A stretch of DNA of 64,000 bases from Bacillota bacterium (GTDB taxonomy: Bacteria; Bacillota; Limnochordia; Darwinibacteriales; DTU012), in NCBI GenBank assembly GCA_012837335.1, contig DURM01000064.1, positions 1 to 64,000 of the forward strand. The letters run 5' to 3'. The notes beneath the pieces are model-generated. The model ran no database searches. It had not been told where the DNA came from and worked only from the letters and a program-made list of their open reading frames with translations. This document shows positions 51,476-59,055 of this stretch, in pieces (the first letter of the stretch is position 1; the number at the start of each line of letters is the position of its first letter). A program made the position numbers and the translations under genes.

Positions 51476-52084
51476 ATGAGGGAGCTAGAAAGAGAACTGT
51501 GGAATCAGGGTTATCGCTTTGTTGTCGGCGTTGATGAAGCCGGAAGAGGTCCTCTAGCCGGGCCGGTTGTGGCAGCAGCCGTCTTCCTGCCTCAGGATGT
51601 GGAACTGCCTGAAGTCAGGGATTCGAAAAAGTTGACTGCAAAGAAAAGGACCGAGCTTTCCAACCAGATCTATCAAGTTGGAATGGTCGGCATTGGCTCT
51701 GCTTCCAACAGCGAAATCGATGAGTTCAATATTCTGCAGGCAGCACTCTTGGCAATGAGAAGAGCAGTAGAACAGCTGCAGGATCAGATTGAGGTTGATT
51801 TCTGTATTGTCGATGGCAATCAGCTGATCCCAAATTTATCCATTCCTCAGAAAGCAGTGGTTAAAGCAGATGCCACGTGTGCAGCTGCCGCTGCAGCGAG
51901 CATAGTTGCCAAAGTTCACCGCGACCGAATTATGGAAGAATACCACCTGCAGTATCCTGAGTATGGATTTGCCCTGCATAAAGGCTATCCCACCAAAAAG
52001 CATCTCGCGGCTTTAGCCGAACACGGCCCGTCTCCCATCCACAGGTTTTCCTTCGCCCGCGTTAAAGGGGGCATGATTTTATGA
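51476..52084 (+). CDS. rnhB: Ribonuclease HII
   Basis: Removes ribonucleotides and RNA from RNA-DNA hybrids. 202 aa. VDEAGRGPLAGPV and DSKKLT carry the acidic residues; GYPTKKH and GPSPIHR are conserved C-terminal pieces. ATG 51476 or TTG 51473 could start it. The stop overlaps the HD-GYP start by 4 bp. Confidence 0.96.
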   Translation: MRELERELWNQGYRFVVGVDEAGRGPLAGPVVAAAVFLPQDVELPEVRDSKKLTAKKRTELSNQIYQVGMVGIGSASNSEIDEFNILQAALLAMRRAVEQLQDQIEVDFCIVDGNQLIPNLSIPQKAVVKADATCAAAAAASIVAKVHRDRIMEEYHLQYPEYGFALHKGYPTKKHLAALAEHGPSPIHRFSFARVKGGMIL

Positions 52085-53142
52085 AGTATGTGTCTTACGA
52101 GAAGCTTCAACCAGGGATGTGCGTTGCGCGTCCTATTTACAGCAACGATGGGCGGGTGCTCTTAAACAGCGGCGTGATTTTAAATGAGAATTACATAGCT
52201 CGGATTATCGAGAAAGGAATCCCGGGTGTGTTTGTGGTCACTGATCCTGATGAAATGGTCGATATTCCTGAAGTAGTCAGCCAGCAGAGCAGACAGGAAG
52301 CAGTTCGCCAAGTCAAAAATGTATTTGAATCGATTGAAGTAGGGAAGACTTTTGATGTAGCGCCATTGAGCAAGACAATCAATGCGCTGATTGATGAGAT
52401 TGTGTCGAACTCGAACATTCTGATCCATCTTACCGATATCCGCACTTATGATGGTTATACCTTCTCCCACAGTGTTAATGTGTGCATTCTGTCTATTATT
52501 ATCGGTTTGAAGTTTCAGCTGAACGAACTTGAGCTGAGGGAACTGGCCATCGGTGCTGTGCTCCATGACGTGGGTAAGACCAGCGTGCCGATGCAGATTC
52601 TGCAGAAAAAAGGTCCCCTATCCCCAAGTGAGTTCAGCTTAGTTCAGAAGCATACGGTCAATGGATGGCAGATTCTCAAAAGTAATCCTGCAATTCCCCT
52701 GTTCAGCGCCCATATAGCGTATCAGCATCACGAACAACCTAATGGTAAGGGTTATCCCCGGAAGCTGATCGATGAACAGATCGATCTCTATGCCAAAATT
52801 GTTTCGGTAGCTGACGCTTACGATGCGATGACATCGGCTCGTGTTTACCGGCCTGCCATGCTGCCGTCCCAAGCACTGCGGGTGATCCGACAGCTGAGGG
52901 ACATTCAGTTTAACAATGAGGTCGCTAATCATTTAATCAATTCTGTAGCACTTTACCCGGTAGGCTCACGCGTACAGCTCACCAGTCTAGAGATTGGCAT
53001 CGTGGTTGATGTAAATACCGCTGAGCGGGACCGGCCAATTGTGCGCGTATTGTTTCAGGCTGACGGCAGAAAATACCGCAATCCCTATGAAGTGGACTTA
53101 GCAAAAGAGCGCTCTCTGGGAATTATCAGAACTCTGCCGTGA
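52081..53142 (+). CDS. HD-GYP domain phosphodiesterase
   Basis: 353 aa. An N-terminal DUF3391-like segment (about 1-75, KLQPGMCVARPI) precedes an HD-GYP domain with HDVGK (162-166), HH (about 217-218) and GYP at 224-226, so the metal-binding and signature residues are intact. The family hydrolyses cyclic di-GMP or cGAMP. A short beta-rich C-terminal domain follows. No receiver or membrane domain. It is inserted, with 4-bp overlaps on both sides, between rnhB and yraN, which are usually adjacent. Confidence 0.9.
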   Translation: MKYVSYEKLQPGMCVARPIYSNDGRVLLNSGVILNENYIARIIEKGIPGVFVVTDPDEMVDIPEVVSQQSRQEAVRQVKNVFESIEVGKTFDVAPLSKTINALIDEIVSNSNILIHLTDIRTYDGYTFSHSVNVCILSIIIGLKFQLNELELRELAIGAVLHDVGKTSVPMQILQKKGPLSPSEFSLVQKHTVNGWQILKSNPAIPLFSAHIAYQHHEQPNGKGYPRKLIDEQIDLYAKIVSVADAYDAMTSARVYRPAMLPSQALRVIRQLRDIQFNNEVANHLINSVALYPVGSRVQLTSLEIGIVVDVNTAERDRPIVRVLFQADGRKYRNPYEVDLAKERSLGIIRTLP

Positions 53143-53474
53143 CCAGGTCCGTGGGAGACCACGCAGAAGAACTGGCAAGGCAGTATCTGGAGAAGCAGGG
53201 ATTAATAACCAGGGAGCAGAACTACCGCACTAAGTTTGGGGAATTAGACCTGATTATGCAGGACGGTGAAGTGCTGGTATTTGTGGAGGTGAAATACCGC
53301 AGTTCGGATCGATTCGGAAACCCGTTGGAAGCGGTTGATCTTCGCAAACAACGCAGAATTAAAATGCTTGCCCGCCACTATATGGCGAAGTTAAGATGTG
53401 AGCCGTTATGCAGATTCGATGTCGTGGGGATATTAGGTAATGAGATTTATTGGGTGAAGGGAGCATTTACATGA
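53139..53474 (+). CDS. yraN: UPF0102 family nuclease-like protein YraN
   Basis: 111 aa, restriction-endonuclease-like fold. GELDLIMQDGEVLVFVEVKYR has the D-x-ExK arrangement expected of such nucleases. No cellular role is established that I know of; the family is typically next to rnhB. GTG start overlaps the previous gene by 4 bp, and the stop overlaps dacF by 4 bp. Confidence 0.93.
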   Translation: MTRSVGDHAEELARQYLEKQGLITREQNYRTKFGELDLIMQDGEVLVFVEVKYRSSDRFGNPLEAVDLRKQRRIKMLARHYMAKLRCEPLCRFDVVGILGNEIYWVKGAFT

Positions 53475-54613
53475 AATCGAGAACAATTTTTCTGGTTGCT
53501 TTCCTACTGATTGCTGTAACCTGGTCAGCATCAGCGCAGAACTTCTCAGTTGACGCCAGTGTCGGCCTGCTTTATGATTTTAATTCCAGTCAGGTTCTAT
53601 TTGCTCAGCAGGCTGATGATGAGTGGATTCCAGCCAGTCTAGTCAAAGTTATGACTATGTATGTGGCGCTTGACCGCATTGCAGCTGACAATGTTGCCCT
53701 CGATACTGAAGTAGTTGTCAGTGAGCGAGCGTGGCGCATGGGTGGTTCCCAGATGTTTTTAGAAGTAGGCGACCGTGTTACATTGGAGGATTTATTGTAT
53801 GGTATAGCGGTTGTTTCCGGCAACGATGCCTGTGTTGCCATTGCTGAAGCATTAGCGGGAACTGAATCTTTATTTATCCAGTGGATGAATAATAAAGCGA
53901 AAGAACTGGGACTTAATCTTCACTTTGTCGACGTGCACGGTCTCTCGGAAGATAACCGGATCACTGCGCGAGATTTTGCCATCTTGATTGAAAACTATCT
54001 CCGCGATCATCCAGAAGCGCTCCAGTACCACAGCAGGCTTTCTTTTGGTTATCAACCCCGTTCCAGCTCCTCTCCCATTGTTCAGTCAAACCGCAATGGG
54101 CTGCTGCGCACCTATGAAGGTGCCGATGGGTTGAAAACCGGGTTCTTAAGCAAGGCTGGAAATAACCTAACTGCTACCGCCAAACGTGATGGTCGAAGGC
54201 TGATTGCGATCGTGCTCGGCGCCGACAGCGAAGCAAAGCGGGAGCAGGAGGCCGCCAAGCTGTTGGATTATGGTTTCCGAAGCTTTGAATCAATTCATAT
54301 GGACGAACTCCTGTCTGAACAAGAGGTAAAGGTGTATAAAGGACGCAGTAAGAGTGTTGAGCTGACAGTCGATACCAGTGTCAGCTTCCTGCGGGGCAGC
54401 CGGGAACAGCTTAACACAGTTGTGATAATAGACGAGTTAGAAGCCCCGATTGAGGCTGGGGAAAAAGTAGGCACCATCTCTGTTTATTTGGAAGACGAGC
54501 TGTTAAAAGAAGCTCCAATCCTAGCCGCTCAATCAGTGGAACGGGGCGGATGGTTTACTGTATTAATCGATTCGATTATCCTCTTTTTCAAAAAACTGTT
54601 CAGTCAGGCGTAG
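53471..54613 (+). CDS. dacF: D-alanyl-D-alanine carboxypeptidase (DacF/PBP5-type)
   Basis: Trims the terminal D-Ala from peptidoglycan stems. 380 aa. A signal peptide (about 1-23, ending SASAQ) is followed by the S11 peptidase domain with SLVK (Ser56), SGN (116-118) and KTG (222-224), then the PBP5 C-terminal domain and an amphipathic membrane anchor (LIDSIILFFKKLF). AAGGGAG ribosome site 7 nt upstream. DacF in Bacillus is sporulation-specific; a vegetative DacA-like role is equally possible. Confidence 0.94.
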   Translation: MKSRTIFLVAFLLIAVTWSASAQNFSVDASVGLLYDFNSSQVLFAQQADDEWIPASLVKVMTMYVALDRIAADNVALDTEVVVSERAWRMGGSQMFLEVGDRVTLEDLLYGIAVVSGNDACVAIAEALAGTESLFIQWMNNKAKELGLNLHFVDVHGLSEDNRITARDFAILIENYLRDHPEALQYHSRLSFGYQPRSSSSPIVQSNRNGLLRTYEGADGLKTGFLSKAGNNLTATAKRDGRRLIAIVLGADSEAKREQEAAKLLDYGFRSFESIHMDELLSEQEVKVYKGRSKSVELTVDTSVSFLRGSREQLNTVVIIDELEAPIEAGEKVGTISVYLEDELLKEAPILAAQSVERGGWFTVLIDSIILFFKKLFSQA

Positions 54614-54640
54614 AGAAGGACCCGCCGGTCCTTCTCTTTT
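54612..54640. terminator. Terminator after dacF, shared with the convergent hydrolase gene
   Basis: Perfect 11-bp stem AGAGAAGGACC / GGTCCTTCTCT, CGCC loop, T run on the plus strand. The dacF stop and the minus-strand gene's stop flank it. Confidence 0.85.
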
Positions 54641-54998
54641 AAACGCAGAAAACATGGTCTCCGATTAAATAGATGATTTCTCGGGAGCGGATCCAGGATG
54701 TTGGGCTGACTTTATCGGGATTGTAGAAAAAAAGTGCTCCACCGGTCGGATCAGCGCCAGCCATTGCCATTTCTGCAGCTTTAACACAATCAGGATGGGG
54801 CTTGGTAATGCTGAATAGGCGGCCATCGGAGACCGGGGAAAACTGCTGCGGCTGAAAAATAATTTCTCTAATTGAATTGGGAAAGCGGGGATCTTTGAGC
54901 CGATTCATCACTACTGCTCCAACCGCAACCTTGCCGATAAACGGTTCCCCTTCAGCCTCTGCGTGGATCAATCGAGCTAACTCATAGACATCGCTCAA
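54639..54998 (-). CDS. SleB-type cell wall hydrolase domain protein
   Basis: 119 aa consisting only of a Hydrolase_2 (SleB/CwlJ catalytic) domain: LARLIHAEAEGEPFIGKVAV holds the catalytic Glu, followed by NRLKDPRFPNSI and the QFSPV segment. SleB is a spore cortex-lytic transglycosylase, but it normally has a signal peptide and a peptidoglycan-binding domain; this one has neither, like CwlJ. TTG start at 54998 with GGAGGTGAG 5 nt upstream. A role in germination or wall turnover is inferred from family only. Confidence 0.88.
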   Translation of the reverse strand: MSDVYELARLIHAEAEGEPFIGKVAVGAVVMNRLKDPRFPNSIREIIFQPQQFSPVSDGRLFSITKPHPDCVKAAEMAMAGADPTGGALFFYNPDKVSPTSWIRSREIIYLIGDHVFCV

Positions 54999-55144
54999 TA
55001 AAACTCACCTCCAGTATAGATTACTCACTGGATTTTTTATTGCCACAAATATAATAACGAGAGAGGAATTTTACGATTTTCGTTGAAAGGATTATGTGCA
55101 AGTCAAAAAAAAGGAACTGAATCAAGCGCAGAGGAGGGATTACG

Positions 55145-55636
55145 TTGCAGATTGATGATTTAGATCGCGGGATTTTACAGCGTTTGAAGGAAGATGGCCG
55201 AACTAGCTACGTAACTTTGGCTCAAGAACTGGATGTGTCAGAAGGCACGATTAGAAAGCGAGTTCGGAGACTAGAAGAAAACGGGGTTCTCAAAATCGCC
55301 GGGGTAACTGATCCGTTCAAAGTAGGGTTGGATACTGTAGCTTTTATCTGGATGAAAATTGAGCGGAGCAGGTTAGAAGCGGTAATCAATGAATTGAGTA
55401 CGCTCGATGAACTCCGCTATTTAGTGATCACAACCGGAAGTTACGATGCTGTAGCCATGGCTGTGCTGCCGAATCGAGAGCGTTTGGTTCAGCTTCTCAA
55501 TAAAAAGCTGGCGTTAATTCCGGGTGTGCAGAGCACCGAGACTTCGATTGTACTTGAGATTCACAAGCAGATTTACAATTGGAGTCCGTTTGATCAGGAG
55601 GAACAATCAGGAGGTGATGCTCATGTCAGCAGTTGA
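55145..55636 (+). CDS. Lrp/AsnC family transcriptional regulator (first of a pair)
   Basis: 163 aa. N-terminal helix-turn-helix (about 3-55, ILQRLKEDGRTSYVTLAQEL and EGTIRKRVRRL) plus an alpha-beta ligand-binding RAM-like domain (about 65-150). The TTG start has GAGGAGGGA upstream. The ligand is unknown. The second regulator starts inside its last codons, so the two are coupled. Nothing nearby suggests an amino-acid operon as target. Confidence 0.9.
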   Translation: MQIDDLDRGILQRLKEDGRTSYVTLAQELDVSEGTIRKRVRRLEENGVLKIAGVTDPFKVGLDTVAFIWMKIERSRLEAVINELSTLDELRYLVITTGSYDAVAMAVLPNRERLVQLLNKKLALIPGVQSTETSIVLEIHKQIYNWSPFDQEEQSGGDAHVSS

Positions 55637-56084
55637 ACTGGACGATATTGACCGCAGTATTATTCAGATACTCCAAGAAGACGGCCGAGTTCCGTTTTTG
55701 ACCATTGCCAATCAGTTAGGCGTTGCTGAAGGGACAATCCGGCGCCGGGTAGCGCGAATGATGGACGAAAACATTCTGCAGATTGTTGGTATTACTGATC
55801 CTCAAAAAGTTGGCATGCACACAGTTGCCTTAGTTGGCCTGAGTGTAGAGCGCCGGAGGATTGAAGATACAATTGTGCGTTTAAAGGATATGCCTGAAGT
55901 GCGCTATGTCGCGGTCGCAACCGGCATGTACGATATTATTATTGAAATCGTTGTGCCGAGCAATGACGCTCTGCTCGAGTTTTTAATTGGGAAACTCAAT
56001 GAAATTCCCTGGATTGTAGATACAGGCACATCCCTGGTTTTAAAGATCGCCAAACAAGATCTGGCCTGGGCAATGGAGAATTAA
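55623..56084 (+). CDS. Lrp/AsnC family transcriptional regulator (second of a pair)
   Basis: 153 aa paralogue of the preceding gene with the same layout: helix-turn-helix (DIDRSIIQILQEDGRVPFL, EGTIRRRVARM) and ligand domain. Sequence similarity is clear along the whole length, so it looks like a tandem duplication whose products could form heteromers. The ATG at 55623 has AGGAGG 8 nt upstream; an ATG at 55617 is too close. Its stop abuts the stop of comM on the other strand. Confidence 0.9.
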   Translation: MSAVELDDIDRSIIQILQEDGRVPFLTIANQLGVAEGTIRRRVARMMDENILQIVGITDPQKVGMHTVALVGLSVERRRIEDTIVRLKDMPEVRYVAVATGMYDIIIEIVVPSNDALLEFLIGKLNEIPWIVDTGTSLVLKIAKQDLAWAMEN

Positions 56085-57539
56085 TCAAAAGAGATTCATT
56101 GCCTCCCAGCGGTAACGAAGCGCTTCACCGACATGGTACGGTTGGATTTCGGACATCCCATCCAACTCAGCAATTGTTTTTGCTATTTTAATGGTTTTGT
56201 AGTAGCCGCGGCCGGATAACCGCAACCGCTGAAGCGCTTTGTCCAGCAGATTCTTCACCGCTGCAGACAGCTGGATTTTCTGCACTTCCTCATCGCTGAG
56301 TAAGCCATTAGGATGGCATGATTTAAGCGGAATTGTTTCACTAGGATCATGGTCATTGTAATAGTCTTCGGTTTTAAGGGGCTCTAGAAAAGTAAACAAA
56401 TCAATCCGATCCAAAAGCGGTCCCATCAGTTTTTTCTGGTAGCGGTGGATCTCACTGTGACTGCAGCGGCACTCATGATAGGGGTCGCCGAGATATCCGC
56501 ATGGACACGCGTTTGTGGTAGCGATCAACAGGAATTTGGTCGGATATGTAACTCGTTCATTAGCCCTAACAATTGTGATTTTCTTTGCTTCCAGCGGTTC
56601 TCTTAAACCCTGAAGCACGTCACTTTTAAATTCCAACAGTTCATCGAGAATTAATACTCCGCTGCTGGCGAGGGAAACTTCACCTGGCTGAATGTTAGTA
56701 CCACCGCCTAATAAACCGGCTTTGGTGATGTTGTGGTGAGGCATCCTGACCGGTCTTTGGGTGATCAGTCCCGAGTTCGGCGGCAGCAGGCCCGCTGAGC
56801 TGTATATTTTGGTTACTTCAACTGCTTCAGCTCTGGAAAGGGGTGGCATCATACTCTGCACCGAACGGGCAAGCAGCGTTTTGCCGGTTCCGGGCGGACC
56901 AACCAGCAGGGCGTGGTGATGTCCCGCAGCAGCAATCGCCAGCATCCGCTTGGCAATCTGCTGGCCTTTAACAATTCCCATTGGCCCGCTGGGAACGCTA
57001 GGCACGTACGCCGCCTGTTTAATTGGCGGAATATTGATATTGTTATTTAAAAAGGAGAATGCGTGACTAAGACTCGAGACCGGATAGACTCGACTGCAGG
57101 CAGCAGCAGCTTCTTGGCTGTTTGCTGCTGGAATAAGGAGAGATTTGCCCTGCTCCTGAGCCAGCTCTGCAATACTGATTAATCCTGGAATAGCCCTCAG
57201 CTCACCGTTTAAAGACAATTCGCCAACAACAAGATAGTCCGCTAGGTTTTCTAGAGGGAGCTGACCGGTAGCCGCCAAAATGCCGATCGCAATCGGCAGA
57301 TCATACAGCGTACCGGTTTTCTTCAGATCCGCCGGCGCCAGGTTAACAATGATTTTATGCATTGGATAAGTGAAACCGGAATTTTTCAGGGCAGAGCGAA
57401 TTCGTTCTCGGCTCTCTTTGACCGACAATCCTGCCATGCCCACAATTTCAAAGCCCGGCAGACCGGAGCGAATGTCCACCTCCACATCGATTGGTACAGC
57501 TTGGATACCAAGCACTGCGGCACTTTTTACTGTGACCAT
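56085..57539 (-). CDS. comM: Mg-chelatase-like AAA+ ATPase ComM/YifB
   Basis: 484 aa. An N-terminal Lon-protease-like S5 fold domain (about 1-175), AAA+ core with GPPGTGKT and LLDELLEF (Walker B region), a zinc-like CPCGYLGDPYHECRCS insert, and the Mg-chelatase C-terminal domain. In Gram-negatives ComM is a branch-migration helicase for natural transformation. It lies next to dprA, another recombination/competence gene, though on the opposite strand. AAAGGAGG precedes the ATG. Confidence 0.93.
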   Translation of the reverse strand: MVTVKSAAVLGIQAVPIDVEVDIRSGLPGFEIVGMAGLSVKESRERIRSALKNSGFTYPMHKIIVNLAPADLKKTGTLYDLPIAIGILAATGQLPLENLADYLVVGELSLNGELRAIPGLISIAELAQEQGKSLLIPAANSQEAAAACSRVYPVSSLSHAFSFLNNNINIPPIKQAAYVPSVPSGPMGIVKGQQIAKRMLAIAAAGHHHALLVGPPGTGKTLLARSVQSMMPPLSRAEAVEVTKIYSSAGLLPPNSGLITQRPVRMPHHNITKAGLLGGGTNIQPGEVSLASSGVLILDELLEFKSDVLQGLREPLEAKKITIVRANERVTYPTKFLLIATTNACPCGYLGDPYHECRCSHSEIHRYQKKLMGPLLDRIDLFTFLEPLKTEDYYNDHDPSETIPLKSCHPNGLLSDEEVQKIQLSAAVKNLLDKALQRLRLSGRGYYKTIKIAKTIAELDGMSEIQPYHVGEALRYRWEAMNLF

Positions 57540-57665
57540 GCCAGAACCTCCTTTTTTAACTCTAATATTTGGAATTCTTCAATAACAGGGAAAATCCTGC
57601 ACTAACATATATTCACCCCGGTTTTGGAATTATAACAGCAGAGACATCTTGGGAAGGGGTTCTAT

Positions 57666-57902
57666 ATGGATTTTGATATCGGCAGCACGCGTATATTCAA
57701 CTGTCCGCTCTGCGGTGTGGATACACCTCACAGCATCAGGGCCCATAACGGTGATATCTACGGAATCGTCTGCACAAACTGCAGCTCAGGCGCGATTGTT
57801 CACGAGCTTGATCTGAGAATTTACCAGCTGAAATGGGAAGAAGAACTGCGGGAGATCCTCGACAGTTTGGTAGAACAGTCTTTTGGAAGTGACGATGATT
57901 AG
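57666..57902 (+). CDS. Small zinc-ribbon protein upstream of dprA
   Basis: 78 aa. Two CxxC pairs, CPLCG (about 13-17) and CTNC (about 36-39), form a likely zinc ribbon, followed by an acidic helical tail ending in SDDD. I do not recognise a named family. The ATG has AAGGGG upstream. Its stop lies 16 bp before the dprA start, so it is probably in the same transcript. Confidence 0.7.
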   Translation: MDFDIGSTRIFNCPLCGVDTPHSIRAHNGDIYGIVCTNCSSGAIVHELDLRIYQLKWEEELREILDSLVEQSFGSDDD

Positions 57903-57918
57903 TTGGGGAGGGGATATT

Positions 57919-58962
57919 TTGCAGAAATGTTCGCGTGAATACCTGATTGCTTTTAACATGGTGGAAGGTTTTGGACCAAGAAGGCTGAAAGCGCTGATCT
58001 CCCACTTTGGCACCCTGGAAAAGGCATGGAGCAGCTCTTACCTGGAGCTGATTAAGGTGCCCGGTTTAGGTCCGAAACTAGCTGCGCAGCTTGTAGAGAG
58101 CAGAAATCACATTGATCCGGCTCAGGAAACTGCCTGGGCGCGGAAGCATGCAGCCCGGATTGTCACCTGGGATGATAATGAGTATCCTGCTTGGCTCCAC
58201 AACCTCGCTGACCCGCCACCAGTGTTGTATTACCGGGGTACGCTTCCTGAGCGGATGGGAATAGCTATTATTGGGTCCCGCAAAGCTACTCAGACTGGAA
58301 AGACACAGGCTTATAGTTTTGCTGCTAGGCTAGCAGAAAGGGGGCTACCGATTATCAGCGGTCTAGCCCGCGGCATCGACACCCAAGCCCACAGAGGTGC
58401 ACTGACTGCGGATAACGGCTACACAGCAGCTGTAATGGGCACTCCCATCAATGTCATCTATCCACCGGAGAACCGCGAACTGGCTGAAAAAATTGCCCAA
58501 AGCGGCTGTTTGATCACAGAATTTCCCAGCACAAGCCGCACTAAACCCAATCATTTTCCTAGGCGCAATCGCTTAATCGCAGCTCTTTCCAGAGGTATAT
58601 TGGTAGTTGAGGCCGGTTTAAAATCCGGAACATTATCTACAGTTGACGCCGGTCTGGAAATTGGGCGGGATGTATGGGCGATTCCCGGAGATATTTCGCA
58701 ACCCCTCCGCCAGGGAACCCATGCCTTGATTAAACAAGGAGCAGGGCTGGTTGATTGTCCTGAAGATATTCTTAACAGCATACCTGAACTGGGTGGTGAA
58801 ATCGAAAAGCGGCTTGACCATTCCACTAAAACTGTGCTTAAATATTACCTGCAGGGTTGCTCACCGGAGAAAATTTCCGCGCTTACCGGTCTTCCAGTCC
58901 GTCAGATCCAGCATATCATGACAATGTTGGAGCTGGACGGTTTATTAGAAGATACAATATAA
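57919..58962 (+). CDS. dprA: DNA processing protein DprA
   Basis: Loads RecA on incoming single-stranded DNA during natural transformation; also present in non-competent species. 347 aa. N-terminal helix-hairpin-helix/SAM-like region (about 1-65), Rossmann core with IIGSRKAT, SGLARGIDTQAH and PRRNRLIAALS, and a C-terminal winged-helix (about 290-345). The TTG at 57919 is preferred because GGAGG lies 7 nt upstream. dprA-topA-trmFO-xerC-hslVU is a conserved order. Confidence 0.95.
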   Translation: MQKCSREYLIAFNMVEGFGPRRLKALISHFGTLEKAWSSSYLELIKVPGLGPKLAAQLVESRNHIDPAQETAWARKHAARIVTWDDNEYPAWLHNLADPPPVLYYRGTLPERMGIAIIGSRKATQTGKTQAYSFAARLAERGLPIISGLARGIDTQAHRGALTADNGYTAAVMGTPINVIYPPENRELAEKIAQSGCLITEFPSTSRTKPNHFPRRNRLIAALSRGILVVEAGLKSGTLSTVDAGLEIGRDVWAIPGDISQPLRQGTHALIKQGAGLVDCPEDILNSIPELGGEIEKRLDHSTKTVLKYYLQGCSPEKISALTGLPVRQIQHIMTMLELDGLLEDTI

Positions 58963-58987
58963 TATTGCTGGTAAAGGAACTAAATAT

Positions 58988-59016
58988 TTGCATTATAAGC
59001 ATAAAACTACTATAAT
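58988..59016 (+). promoter_or_regulatory. Sigma-A promoter for topA
   Basis: -35 TTGCAT (58988-58993), 17-nt spacer, perfect -10 TATAAT (59011-59016), 40 bp before the topA GTG. Confidence 0.82.
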
Positions 59017-59055
59017 AGTAGGGAATGGTTGGAGAGTCAAATAGGGGGTGAAAAT

